From contig NZ_JACKXD010000001.1 of NCBI RefSeq assembly GCF_014212355.1, positions 167,143 through 231,142 of the forward strand: 64,000 nt of DNA, in the 5' to 3' direction. The position numbers and the translations under genes were made by a program. This stretch comes from Halobellus ruber. Lineage in GTDB: Archaea; Halobacteriota; Halobacteria; Halobacteriales; Haloferacaceae. The stretch's first letter is position 1. Every line of letters starts with the position of its first letter. The notes under the pieces were generated by a model. The model did not search any database. It was not told the origin of the DNA and worked only from the letters and a program-made list of their open reading frames with translations. Shown here piece after piece: positions 1 through 8,369 of the stretch.

Positions 1-366
1 CGGGCGGCGCTGCTCGCAAAGCGCGGCGGCAACAGCGAGGCGTTCGCCGAGACCGCCCACGTCGCGGAGATGGAGTCACGGATCGACGACAGCGGCGTCG
101 ACGACCGGGAGTACCTCGAAGGCTCGGGGCTGGACGCCGACGCGGTCGCGTCGGCGGGCGAGCGGGCCCCGTCGCGATCGGAGTCACGCAGCCGCGACGA
201 GGTCGTCCGCGACGCCATCCGGGAGCAGGAGGCGCCGACGGCCGTGGACGTCACCGCCTACGCCGAGTCCCACGGCGTTCCCGGCGCGAAGGCCGAGGAA
301 CTGCTTGAGAGGCTGGCCCGGCGCGGGGAGGTCGCCGAGTCGAACGGGACCTACCGGCTGCTATGA
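1..366 (+). CDS. C-terminal end of a protein with a winged-helix-like tail (5' end outside window)
   Basis: The reading frame is open from the first base and ends at 366, so only the last ~121 residues are visible. They hold an acidic, Arg/Ser-rich linker and then about 50 residues (roughly the last 50 before the stop) with the helix-helix-helix-wing spacing of a winged-helix domain. I do not recognise the family from this fragment. A replication or repair factor is possible but not shown. The stop overlaps the next start (ATGA), so the two genes are probably co-transcribed. Confidence 0.6.
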   Translation, partial: RAALLAKRGGNSEAFAETAHVAEMESRIDDSGVDDREYLEGSGLDADAVASAGERAPSRSESRSRDEVVRDAIREQEAPTAVDVTAYAESHGVPGAKAEELLERLARRGEVAESNGTYRLL

Positions 367-716
367 GCCGGACGACGTCGCTCGGGCCGGACCTGGCCGG
401 GCGGATCGTCCGTGGGCTCGTCGCGGTCTGTTTCGTCGGCGGCGCGGGGCTCGCGCTCACCGGCCGGCTGGTGATCGCGGGGGTCGCGTTTCTCGGCGCA
501 CACACCCTGCTTGCGGGCGCGGCGGTGATCCAGGGGCAGCGTCGCCGCGGTGCGGGGTTATCGTTGTCGGGGCTCGGGTGGCTCGCGCTGTCGGTCGGAC
601 TCGCGGCGGTGAACGGCGGCGTCGCACTGCCGGGGACGCCGCTGCTCGCGGTCGGCGCAGGGCTGGTCGGGATCGGGACGCTGCTCACCACCGGACTCGT
701 CGGACCCGAGGAGTAG
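363..716 (+). CDS. small integral membrane protein, 117 aa
   Basis: This hydrophobic protein has about four transmembrane segments separated by a short basic loop (QRRRG). The ATG overlaps the stop of the upstream gene by 4 bp, which fixes the start and indicates translational coupling. I recognise no catalytic motif. It ends four bases before the convergent hmgA stop. Confidence 0.7.
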   Translation: MSRTTSLGPDLAGRIVRGLVAVCFVGGAGLALTGRLVIAGVAFLGAHTLLAGAAVIQGQRRRGAGLSLSGLGWLALSVGLAAVNGGVALPGTPLLAVGAGLVGIGTLLTTGLVGPEE

Positions 717-720
717 GTCG

Positions 721-1956
721 TTACCGCCCGAGTTCGGCGTGGGCGCTGGAGAGGTGTTGGGACGCAAGCGCCGACAGCAGGGAGAGTTCCCCCGCCAGCG
801 CGCCCGCAGCGATGTACTCCGCGAACGCGTCGGCGTTCGACCCCGGCGGGTCGCCGCCGCCGCGGATCCCGAGCACGTCGAGCGCCTCCGCCTGCGTCGG
901 GAGCTTCGTCCCGCCGCCGACGGTGCCGACCTCCAGCGACGACAGCGACACCGACACGTAGAGGTCGCCGTCCGACCCCGCTGACGCTTCGGCCCTGCGG
1001 ACCTCGGCGGTGGTGATCGCGTTCGCGCCCTCGACCACCTGCGCTTCGTCCTGGCCGGTCGCGAGGAACATCGCCGCCACCACGTTCGCGACGTGGGCGT
1101 TGAACCCCAGGCTTCCGGCCTTCGCCGACCCGATCAGGTTCTTCCGGGTGTTCAGCTCGGCGATCGCTTCGGGAGTCGTGTGGAGCCGATCCTCGACGAC
1201 CTCCCGGGGAACGGTGACGTCCGCGGTCACGCTCCGGCCCCGCCCCTCGACCGCGTTGATCGCGGCGGGCTTCTTGTCGGTACACAGGTTCCCGGACAGC
1301 GCCACCAGCGACGCCTCGGTCTCGGCTTCGACCACGTCGCAGGCGGCCTCGGTCGCGATCGTGGCCATGTTCATGCCCATCGCGTCCTTGGTGTCGTACC
1401 GGAACCGGAGGTAGACGGAGTTGCCGACGACGTACGGGGTGACATCGAGGAGTTCGCCGTGGTTCGTGGTTTCGGCGGCCGCCGCCCGAAGCCGGTCGAC
1501 GTTGTCGCGGACCCACTCGACTAAGGCCTCCGCCTCGACCACGTCGGCGACCCGGAACACCGGCGCGCGGGTCATCCCGGACTTGATGATCCGGGCGGTG
1601 GCGCCGCCCGCGGCGTTGAGCACCGAGCACCCGCGGTTGACGCTCGCCAGCAGCGCGCCCTCGGTCGTCGCAAGCGGGAGGAACGCCTCCCCGTCGGCGG
1701 CGCCGCCGTCGACGGCGACGGGACCGGCGACCCCCAGCGGCACCTGGACCGCGCCGATCATGTTCTCGACGTTGGGTTCGGCGGCGGCCGCGGGGAAGCC
1801 GTAGTTGCCGACCGCGTCGAGCGAGGCGTCGGTCTCGGACTCGACGAGGTGGCGGCGCGCCGCGGCGGCGACGTCGGGGTCGGCGTGATCGTCCAGTTCG
1901 TGCAGCCGAAGCTCCCCCTCGCGGACGCGGGCCGCGAGGGCTGCGGCGTCTGTCAT
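721..1956 (-). CDS. hmgA: 3-hydroxy-3-methylglutaryl-CoA reductase (class I)
   Basis: It reduces HMG-CoA to mevalonate with NADPH, the committing step of archaeal isoprenoid lipid and carotenoid synthesis, in the cytosol. The 411-aa length is typical for haloarchaea. Visible signatures are ENMIGAVQVPLGVAGP at about residues 64-79, the catalytic-Glu segment TTEGALLAS at about 97-105, the lysine segment CTDKKPAAIN, the catalytic Asp in GQDEAQ and a C-terminal catalytic His in SSAHAELGR. There is no N-terminal membrane anchor, as expected in archaea. It faces away from the NAD genes. Confidence 0.97.
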   Translation of the reverse strand: MTDAAALAARVREGELRLHELDDHADPDVAAAARRHLVESETDASLDAVGNYGFPAAAAEPNVENMIGAVQVPLGVAGPVAVDGGAADGEAFLPLATTEGALLASVNRGCSVLNAAGGATARIIKSGMTRAPVFRVADVVEAEALVEWVRDNVDRLRAAAAETTNHGELLDVTPYVVGNSVYLRFRYDTKDAMGMNMATIATEAACDVVEAETEASLVALSGNLCTDKKPAAINAVEGRGRSVTADVTVPREVVEDRLHTTPEAIAELNTRKNLIGSAKAGSLGFNAHVANVVAAMFLATGQDEAQVVEGANAITTAEVRRAEASAGSDGDLYVSVSLSSLEVGTVGGGTKLPTQAEALDVLGIRGGGDPPGSNADAFAEYIAAGALAGELSLLSALASQHLSSAHAELGR

Positions 1957-2267
1957 ACCCGTCCGTTCCGCGTCGCGGGCCTAACGGTTTCGGGTTCGGG
2001 CGGTCGGGTCCCGGCGCCCGCGGGAGCCCTCGGCCCGACGCGGCCGCCCGATTCCGGCGGGCCGATGACGGCATCGATTTCTCATTTGCCGAAACTGGTC
2101 TCGATTAATCACTCACAGAGACGGTCCAGCGAACCAACGAGATTCGGTATACCATTCAGAGACAATAATCTCTTCAAAATACCAATATAGAAATATTTAT
2201 ATTCGAAAGACGTATCGAAGAAGAATATTTTTCAACGTTCGGTTGTGAGGGGTAGATACCTACACCT
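1957..2267. other. divergent intergenic region between hmgA and nadA
   Basis: These 311 bases separate the divergent hmgA and nadA starts. The part next to nadA (about 2150-2240) is strikingly AT-rich for this chromosome, with several TATA-like runs, and probably holds the nad promoter and a short leader. I find no gene here and cannot name an operator. Confidence 0.5.
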
Positions 2268-3401
2268 ATGGCAGAGCTAGAAACCGCCGGCTTCGAATCC
2301 GACCTGAGTCTGTTCAAGTACGACAACCTCGAACGACTCCCGGAGGAGTACCGGGACCTCACCGAGGCCGACCGCGCCGCCCGGATCGAGTCCGCACGCG
2401 AGGCGCTGGGCGACGACGTGATCGTCCTCGGCCACAACTACCAGCGCCGCGAGATCGTCGACCACGCCGACTTCATCGGCGATTCCTACGAACTCTCGAA
2501 ACGCGCTGCGAACTCCGAGGCCGAGTACGTCGTGTTCGCCGGCGTGACGTTCATGGCTGAAAGCGCCGACATCATCACCGACGACGACCAGACCGTGCTC
2601 CTCCCGTCGATGGAGGCGTCGTGTCCGATGGCGGGGATGGCGGAGGCGCTACAGGTCGACGCGGCCTGGCAGCGGATCGACGACGCGACCGGCGACCGCG
2701 AGGTGATCCCGGTCACGTATATGAACTCCTACGCCGACCTGAAGGCCTTCTGCGCCGAGCAGGGCGGGCTAGTCTGTACCTCCTCGAATGCGGCCGACGC
2801 CTTCGAGTGGGCCCTCGACCGCGGGGACGCGGTCCTGTTTCTGCCAGACAAACACCTCGGCCGCAACACCGCTGCGGAGCTCGGCATCGACCCCGACGCC
2901 GTCGCGGAGTGGGACCCTTGGAGCGCGGACGCCCCAGACGCGGCCGACGCCGCGGGCGCGGATGTGGTGCTGTGGGACGGCTACTGCCAGGTCCACGAGC
3001 GGTTCGAGGTCGACCACGTCGAGACAGTCAGGGAGGACCACGGTGCCAACGTGATCGTCCACCCCGAGTGCCGCCGGGAGGTCGTCGTCGCGGCCGACGC
3101 CGCGGGGTCGACGAGCCAGATCTGCGAGACGATCGCCGACGCGGCGCCCGGCGAGACCTGGGCGGTCGGCACCGAGATCCACCTCGTGAACCACCTACAG
3201 CGGTGGCACCCCGAGGTGAACGTGCTCCCGCTGTGCGGCGACGCGTGTATGGACTGCAACGCGATGCGACAGATCGACCCGAACTACCTGACGTGGCTGC
3301 TGGAATCGCTCGCCGAGGGGACGGTTCACAACGAGGTGGCCGTCGCCCCGGAGGAGAAGGAACTGGCGGCGACCGCCCTCGACCGGATGCTCGAACTATG
3401 A
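2268..3401 (+). CDS. nadA: quinolinate synthase A
   Basis: It condenses iminoaspartate with dihydroxyacetone phosphate to quinolinate using a [4Fe-4S] cluster. It is 377 aa long. Cluster and active-site cysteines are visible in CTSSNAA, in HPECRREV and in the C-terminal CGDACMDCNAMRQ motif. The HNYQ motif near residue 58 is also typical. First gene of a tight nadA-nadB-nadC set: its stop shares 4 bp with the nadB start. The ATG follows an AT-rich promoter-like stretch. Confidence 0.97.
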   Translation: MAELETAGFESDLSLFKYDNLERLPEEYRDLTEADRAARIESAREALGDDVIVLGHNYQRREIVDHADFIGDSYELSKRAANSEAEYVVFAGVTFMAESADIITDDDQTVLLPSMEASCPMAGMAEALQVDAAWQRIDDATGDREVIPVTYMNSYADLKAFCAEQGGLVCTSSNAADAFEWALDRGDAVLFLPDKHLGRNTAAELGIDPDAVAEWDPWSADAPDAADAAGADVVLWDGYCQVHERFEVDHVETVREDHGANVIVHPECRREVVVAADAAGSTSQICETIADAAPGETWAVGTEIHLVNHLQRWHPEVNVLPLCGDACMDCNAMRQIDPNYLTWLLESLAEGTVHNEVAVAPEEKELAATALDRMLEL

Positions 3402-4927
3402 CCCGGGAGACCGATGTCTTAGTGATCGGCTCGGGCATCGCCGGCTGCGCCGCGGCGCTCGCGGCCGCCCGCGAGGGCGCGGACGTGCTCGTCGCCACGA
3501 AGGCGACCGAGCCCGAGGACGCCGCCACCGACTGGGCCCAGGGCGGCGTCGCGGTCACCGGCAGCGACCCCGAGGCGTTCCGGGCGGACATCCGCGCCGC
3601 CAGCGACGGCACCGCCGACCCCGACGCGGTCGACGTGCTGGTGTCGAACGCCCGCGAGGCCGTGGCGGACGTGCTCGTCGACACCCTCGACGTCCCGTTC
3701 GACGGCGCGCCCCCGGGTGCCGACGTCGACGCCTACGACCGCGGGCGGGAGGCCGCCCACTCGGAATCCCGGATCCTCCACGTGAACGCCGCCACCGGCT
3801 CACACGTGCTCCGGCCGTTCCTCGCCCACCTCAGCGAGCGTCCGGGCGTCACGTTCCTGGAGGACGCGATGGCGCTGGACCTGCTCACACACGAGGGGCG
3901 GGTCCACGGCGCGTCGGTGCTGCGGGACGGCGCCGTCGAGCCGACCTTCGCGGGCGCGACCGTCCTCGCGACCGGCGGGATCGGAGCGTGTTACCGAACC
4001 ACGACCAACCCCGACGGCGCGACCGGCGACGGGGTCGCGATGGCGGCGTTCGCGGGCGCCCGGATCGCGGACATGCAGTACGTGCAGTTCCACCCGACCG
4101 CCTACCCCGGCCCCGACCCGTTCCTGGTCAGCGAGGCGGTCCGCGGCGAGGGGGCGGTCCTCCGGAACGCCGCAGGCGAGCGATTTATGCCCGCGGTCCA
4201 CGACGACGCCGAACTCGCCCCGCGGGACGTCGTCGCCCGCGCCGTCGCCGACGAGCGGGCAGGCGGCGGCGAGGTCCGACTCGACGTCTCGCCGCTCGAT
4301 CCCGGCTTCGAGACGGCGTTTCCCGACCTCGCGGACCTGTGTGCCGACCGGGGGATCGACCCCGCCGACGGCATCCCCGTCGCGCCCGCCGAACACTACC
4401 TCTGCGGCGGGGTCGCGGTCGACGACCGCGGCCACACCACGCTCGATCGGCTCTACGCGGCCGGCGAGTGCGCCCGCACGGGCGTCCACGGCGCGAACCG
4501 GCTGGCCTCCACCAGCCTGCTCGAAGGGCTGGTCTGGGGGCTCCGGGCGGGCGAGTCGGCGGCGGCCGCGGGGGCGGTCGAGCCGATCGAGACCCCGGAC
4601 CCGCTCGACCGCGACCCCGGACTGCCGGACGCCTTCGCGGACGCGAAATACGAACGGCTCCGGGAGACGATGGAGTCGGCGGTCGGCCTCACGCGGACCC
4701 GTTCGGAACTGGAGCGGGCGCGGTCGACCCTCAGGCGGTTGAAAGGCGAGGTCGACGCGTACACCCGAACCCGCGTGTCGCGGTCGCTGTACGAACTGCG
4801 GAACGCCGCGGTGTGTGGCCTTCTCGTCGCCCGCGCGGCGAGCGAGGCCCCCTCGGCGGGGTGTCACCACGTCGTCGACGCCGACGACCGCGACGCCGGC
4901 CACGGGGCCCAGTATGCTGACGACTGA
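3398..4927 (+). CDS. nadB: L-aspartate oxidase
   Basis: This FAD enzyme oxidises L-aspartate to iminoaspartate, the substrate of NadA. The N-terminus has the Rossmann signature GSGIAGCAAAL, followed by DWAQGGVAV and the HPTAYPG and RGEGAVLRN motifs of the succinate dehydrogenase/NadB flavoprotein family. The C-terminal FAD site GANRLASTSLLEGLVWG is intact. It is 509 aa with a helical C-terminal domain. The start is set by the 4-bp ATGA overlap with nadA, and its end overlaps nadC. Confidence 0.97.
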   Translation: MTRETDVLVIGSGIAGCAAALAAAREGADVLVATKATEPEDAATDWAQGGVAVTGSDPEAFRADIRAASDGTADPDAVDVLVSNAREAVADVLVDTLDVPFDGAPPGADVDAYDRGREAAHSESRILHVNAATGSHVLRPFLAHLSERPGVTFLEDAMALDLLTHEGRVHGASVLRDGAVEPTFAGATVLATGGIGACYRTTTNPDGATGDGVAMAAFAGARIADMQYVQFHPTAYPGPDPFLVSEAVRGEGAVLRNAAGERFMPAVHDDAELAPRDVVARAVADERAGGGEVRLDVSPLDPGFETAFPDLADLCADRGIDPADGIPVAPAEHYLCGGVAVDDRGHTTLDRLYAAGECARTGVHGANRLASTSLLEGLVWGLRAGESAAAAGAVEPIETPDPLDRDPGLPDAFADAKYERLRETMESAVGLTRTRSELERARSTLRRLKGEVDAYTRTRVSRSLYELRNAAVCGLLVARAASEAPSAGCHHVVDADDRDAGHGAQYADD

Positions 4928-5726
4928 GACGGTCGAGCGGTGGCTCCGGGAGGACGTCGGCCACCGCGACGTGACGAACCACGTGCCGGGACGGACTTCC
5001 GGCCGGCTCGTCGCGACCGAATCGGGGGTCGTCGCCGGCCTCGACGCCGCGGCCGCGGTGTTCGACTACCTCGACTGTGACCCGACGTCGACCGCCGCCA
5101 GCGGCGACGAGGTCGAGGCCGGGGAGACGGTCTTCGACGTATCGGGGCGTGCCCGGGACGTGCTCCGCGGCGAGCGCACCGCCGCCAACCTCGTCGGCCA
5201 CGCCGCGGGCGTTGCGACGCGGACCCAACGGGCGGTGCGCGCCGCCCGGACGGCCTCGGAGTCGGTCCGGGTGGCCGCGACGCGGAAGACCACCCCGGGG
5301 CTCCGCGGCGTCGAGAAGCGGGCGGTCGCGGCGGGCGGGGGCGACACCCACCGGCTCACCCTCTCGGGGCTGGTGATGGTGAAGGACAACCACATCGCGG
5401 AGATGGGGCTCGAAGCGGCCGTCGAGTTCTTTCGCGACCGGAAGTCCTTCGCGACCAACCTGGAGGTTGAAGTCGAATCCCCGGCGGCGGCGGTCCGTGC
5501 GGCCGAGGCGGGGGCCGACGTGGTGCTCCTCGATAACCTCCCGCCGACCGAGGTCCGGGAGGCGGTCGACAAGGTACCGGACGGCGTCGCAACCGAGGCC
5601 AGCGGCGGGATCACGCTCGACTCGCTCCCGGCGTACGCCGAGACCGGCGTCGACGTGGTCTCGATGGGGTCGTTGACGCACAGCGCGCCGAGCCTCGACG
5701 TGTCGTTCCGGACCGACGGCCGCTGA
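4914..5726 (+). CDS. nadC: nicotinate-nucleotide pyrophosphorylase (carboxylating)
   Basis: It converts quinolinate and PRPP to nicotinate mononucleotide, the third step of de novo NAD synthesis. It is 270 aa. Family marks are ERTAANLVGHAAGVAT, the TRKTTPGLR stretch, VMVKDNHI and the C-terminal EASGGIT loop. The ATG lies 14 bp inside nadB, so all three nad genes overlap and are likely translated in a coupled way. Confidence 0.97.
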   Translation: MLTTETVERWLREDVGHRDVTNHVPGRTSGRLVATESGVVAGLDAAAAVFDYLDCDPTSTAASGDEVEAGETVFDVSGRARDVLRGERTAANLVGHAAGVATRTQRAVRAARTASESVRVAATRKTTPGLRGVEKRAVAAGGGDTHRLTLSGLVMVKDNHIAEMGLEAAVEFFRDRKSFATNLEVEVESPAAAVRAAEAGADVVLLDNLPPTEVREAVDKVPDGVATEASGGITLDSLPAYAETGVDVVSMGSLTHSAPSLDVSFRTDGR

Positions 5727-5825
5727 CAGTCGACTGCCGATCGGCGCGGACTGCTCCCGCCTGCCCCGACCCCTCACGCGCCGACGAATGGAAACCTACT
5801 CGGCGCCCGGCGCGGAGACACGGAT

Positions 5826-6638
5826 ATGACCGCGGCCTTCTTCGAGCGACTCGGCGAGCGGATCGAGCGGATCGACAGCGTCGTCTCGGTCGGCCTCGAC
5901 GCCGACCCCGACCGGATTCCGGAGCATCTCCGCGAGAGGGACCTCCCGCAGTGGGCGTTCAACCGCCGGATCATCGACGCGACCCACGAGTACGCCGCCT
6001 GCTACAAGCCGAACGCGGCGTTCTACGAGAGCAGCGAGGGGTGGCGGTCGCTGCGGGAGACGGTCGCGTACGCCCACGGCAAGGACGTTCCGGTGCTGCT
6101 CGACGCAAAGCGCGCGGACATCGGGAACACGACCCGACAGTACGCCAACCTCCTCGACGAGGTCGACGCGATCACGGTCAACCCCTACCTGGGGCGGGAC
6201 TCGCTGCAACCGTTCCTGACGCGCGCAGACAAGGGCGTGTTCGTGCTCTGCCGGACCTCGAACCCCGGCGGCGCCGACCTCCAGGACCTGGAACTCGCCT
6301 CGGGGGAGCCGGTCTACGAGCGGGTCGCCGCTTTGGCGGACCTCTGGAACGAACACGGCAACGTCGGGCTCGTGGTCGGCGCGACCGCGCCCGAGGAACT
6401 GGCCGACCTCCGCAAGCAGGTCCCCGACATTCCGTTCCTGGTCCCGGGCGTCGGCGCACAGGGCGGCGACGCCGAGGCGGCCGTCGAACACGGGCTGGCG
6501 GACGGCGTCGGCCTCGTGAACTCCTCGCGGGGGATCATCTTCGCGGGCGAAGACCGGGGGGAGTCGTTCGCGGGCGCGGCGGGCGCGGCGGCCAAGCGGC
6601 TCCGAACCCGGCTGAACCAGTACCGGTCGGACGGATAG
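5826..6638 (+). CDS. pyrF: orotidine 5'-phosphate decarboxylase
   Basis: It decarboxylates OMP to UMP in pyrimidine synthesis. The 270-aa protein is of the longer type 2 form. Visible signatures are SVGLDADPDRIP, YKPNAAFYE, the catalytic LLDAKRADIGNT and the phosphate-binding VPGVGAQGGD. About 100 bp separate it from nadC, so it may have its own promoter. Confidence 0.95.
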   Translation: MTAAFFERLGERIERIDSVVSVGLDADPDRIPEHLRERDLPQWAFNRRIIDATHEYAACYKPNAAFYESSEGWRSLRETVAYAHGKDVPVLLDAKRADIGNTTRQYANLLDEVDAITVNPYLGRDSLQPFLTRADKGVFVLCRTSNPGGADLQDLELASGEPVYERVAALADLWNEHGNVGLVVGATAPEELADLRKQVPDIPFLVPGVGAQGGDAEAAVEHGLADGVGLVNSSRGIIFAGEDRGESFAGAAGAAAKRLRTRLNQYRSDG

Positions 6639-6671
6639 GACGGACCGCGGCGCCGAAGCGTTCCCCGCCGG

Positions 6672-6866
6672 CTACCGGAACCCCGGCACGTCGCGGTCGC
6701 CGTCGGTCTCGGCGAACACGTCCTCGGTCCCGTTCGGGTCGCCGCAGTGGACACAGACGCCGCGGTCCTGCTCGAAGTGTACCGGACACACTGCCGCCCC
6801 GCACTGGTGGCAGGCGTACTCGGCTTCCCGGGTCTCGCATACCTGACAGAGCCCCGTGACACTCAT
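6672..6866 (-). CDS. small zinc-finger protein (HIT/B-box-like), 64 aa
   Basis: This 64-aa protein is packed with metal-ligand candidates: CQVC, CHQC, CPVHF and CVHCG within the first 45 residues, enough for two zinc sites in a cross-brace like HIT or B-box fingers. The rest is an acidic tail. The ATG at 6866 precedes the first CxxC by six residues. Partner and function are not known to me. Confidence 0.75.
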   Translation of the reverse strand: MSVTGLCQVCETREAEYACHQCGAAVCPVHFEQDRGVCVHCGDPNGTEDVFAETDGDRDVPGFR

Positions 6867-6971
6867 ACACACGTTTCGGACCGAACGCACTTCAGTCGCG
6901 GGGTCGATCCGCCTCCGGTCGGCCCGTCGCCCCGAGCAAACCTCTTTGACGCGGCGATGCCATATGGGCGT

Positions 6972-7220
6972 ATGAGCATCGAACTGTACGCGCTCGACGG
7001 CTGTCCGTACTGCGAGGCAGTCCACGACGCCCTGGCGGATCACGGGATCGACTACGAGACTTCCTGGGTCGAGGCGCTCCACTCCGAGCGCGACGCGGTA
7101 AAGCGGGTGAGCGGCCAGCGCGCGGTGCCCGTCCTGATCGACGACGAGCGGGGAGTCACGATGTCCGAGAGCGAGAACATCCTGACGTACATCGAGCAGA
7201 CGCTCGCGACAGACCGATGA
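6972..7220 (+). CDS. glutaredoxin/GST-N-domain-like thiol protein, 82 aa
   Basis: This is a single thioredoxin-fold domain with the active site CPYC near residues 11-14, the cis-Pro region RAVPVLID and the SESENILTYIE segment seen in glutaredoxins and GST N-terminal domains. It probably acts as a cytosolic thiol-disulfide carrier. The stop overlaps the adenosyltransferase start by 4 bp, so it may serve thiol or cobalamin reduction, but that is inference. Confidence 0.85.
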   Translation: MSIELYALDGCPYCEAVHDALADHGIDYETSWVEALHSERDAVKRVSGQRAVPVLIDDERGVTMSESENILTYIEQTLATDR

Positions 7221-7750
7221 AGATCTACACCGGCCGCGGCGACGAGGGAATGACCGACCTCCGGGATATGTCGCGGGTCTCGAAGACCAGCGCCCGGATC
7301 GAGGCGTACGGCACCGTCGACGAGGCGAACGCGCTGATCGGGACCGCGCGCCCGACGGGCTACGACGACGTCGACGGGACGCTCGCATCGATCCAGAACC
7401 AGCTCCACATCGTCCAGGCCGACTTCGCGAACCCCGATCCCGACGAGGACGACCCCGAAGTGACGGCGGCTCACGTCGAGAGCTTGGAGGACGCGATCGA
7501 CGAGGCGGAGGCCGAACTCGACCCCCTGGAGTCGTTCATCCTCCCGGGCGGCAGCGACGCCGGCGCGACCCTGCACCACGCCCGCGCGGTGGCCCGGCGT
7601 GCGGAGCGCCGCGCGGTCGCGTTGGCGGCCGACGAGCCGGTGAACGAGGAGGCGATCCGGTATCTCAACCGGCTCTCCGACGGGCTGTTCGTCCTCGCGC
7701 GGCTGGTGAACGCCCGCGACGAGGTTCCCGAGGAGTCGCCGACGTACTGA
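7217..7750 (+). CDS. cob(I)alamin adenosyltransferase, PduO type
   Basis: It transfers the adenosyl group of ATP to cob(I)alamin to make coenzyme B12. It is 177 aa, the family length. The N-terminal ATP-binding TGRGDEGMTDL, the YGTVDEANALIG segment and the C-terminal RYLNRLSDGLFVLAR helix are all present. It is coupled to the glutaredoxin-like gene. It ends just upstream of the tRNA-Val gene where the genomic island is inserted. Confidence 0.93.
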   Translation: MKIYTGRGDEGMTDLRDMSRVSKTSARIEAYGTVDEANALIGTARPTGYDDVDGTLASIQNQLHIVQADFANPDPDEDDPEVTAAHVESLEDAIDEAEAELDPLESFILPGGSDAGATLHHARAVARRAERRAVALAADEPVNEEAIRYLNRLSDGLFVLARLVNARDEVPEESPTY

Positions 7751-7770
7751 CGCGGGCGAGCCCCCGAAGA

Positions 7771-7783
7771 AGAACGCTTAAGT
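7771..7783 (+). promoter_or_regulatory. archaeal promoter of tRNA-Val
   Basis: The purine-rich BRE-like bases are followed by CGCTTAAGT about 26-34 bp before the tRNA. This is the usual BRE/TATA arrangement of haloarchaeal tRNA promoters. Confidence 0.75.
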
Positions 7784-7808
7784 CCGGCACGGAGGAATTT
7801 CAGCCTGC

Positions 7809-7883
7809 GGGTCGGTGGTCTAGTCCGGTTATGACGGCTCCTTCACACGGAGCAGGCCGGCGGTTCGAATCCGCCCCGACCCA
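7809..7883 (+). tRNA. tRNA-Val (anticodon CAC)
   Basis: A full cloverleaf can be drawn. The acceptor stem GGGTCGG pairs with CCGACCC, the anticodon stem GCTCC pairs with GGAGC around the loop TTCACAC (anticodon CAC), and the T-arm is GGCGG-TTCGAAT-CCGCC with discriminator A. CCA is not encoded beyond CCCA. The gene is intact even though its 3' end is the integration site of the downstream island. Confidence 0.95.
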
Positions 7884-7885
7884 TA
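7865..7885 (+). repeat. attL: 21-bp 3' end of tRNA-Val
   Basis: The 21 bases from the T-loop through the discriminator and two bases beyond recur exactly at 29424-29444. Bases on either side differ between the two copies. This is the core attachment site left by integration into the tRNA. Confidence 0.88.
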
Positions 7886-8369
7886 CGCGGTACGTATGGA
7901 CTGTATTTCCGCTGTTTCTCCACTCGATAGGGACTCTACCGGCAAATTTCTGATTTTCGCTAGGTGACCAGAAGTCCCGAATTCTCGTGAAGGCATACGG
8001 TTAGTTCACGCGGGTCGTCCCCGTCTTGGCATCCGTGTTAATGATCGGTGGTTGAATATAAATAATTAGTGCCGGTATACAATCACGAGCATACGTATAC
8101 CGTATGGATCAATATTTCCTGTACTGATCCTGTCCGTAGTTACTCGAATAATTTGAGGAAGTCACAATGTAGAGCGACAATCGATCTCGCAGGACGGATC
8201 ATCGTCGCTCGGACTGACTGAATTGGGTATTTGCCACCCTTACGGTAGGATTGTCGGCCATCTCGCCTTCATCCGACACGTATATGTCGAAGTTGACAGC
8301 ACCGCTTCGACACGAAAATGTCAACCAATCCGCCCTTAATCATTTAAATAACTGAGTGAGAACTAGTTT
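7886..8369. other. island left-end intergenic region with an inverted repeat
   Basis: No gene is visible in these 484 bases. AT-rich DNA around 8050-8110 contains a TATA-like AATATAAATAATT and a perfect inverted repeat, CGGTATAC at 8073-8080 and GTATACCG at 8095-8102. The repeat could bind the integrase, an excisionase or a repressor of the downstream integrase gene. Confidence 0.5.

Noticed and set aside
251..2074. Long minus-strand frame covering hmgA
   Set aside because: Arg/Pro-rich shadow of high-GC coding DNA in another frame; the hmgA frame has the enzyme motifs.
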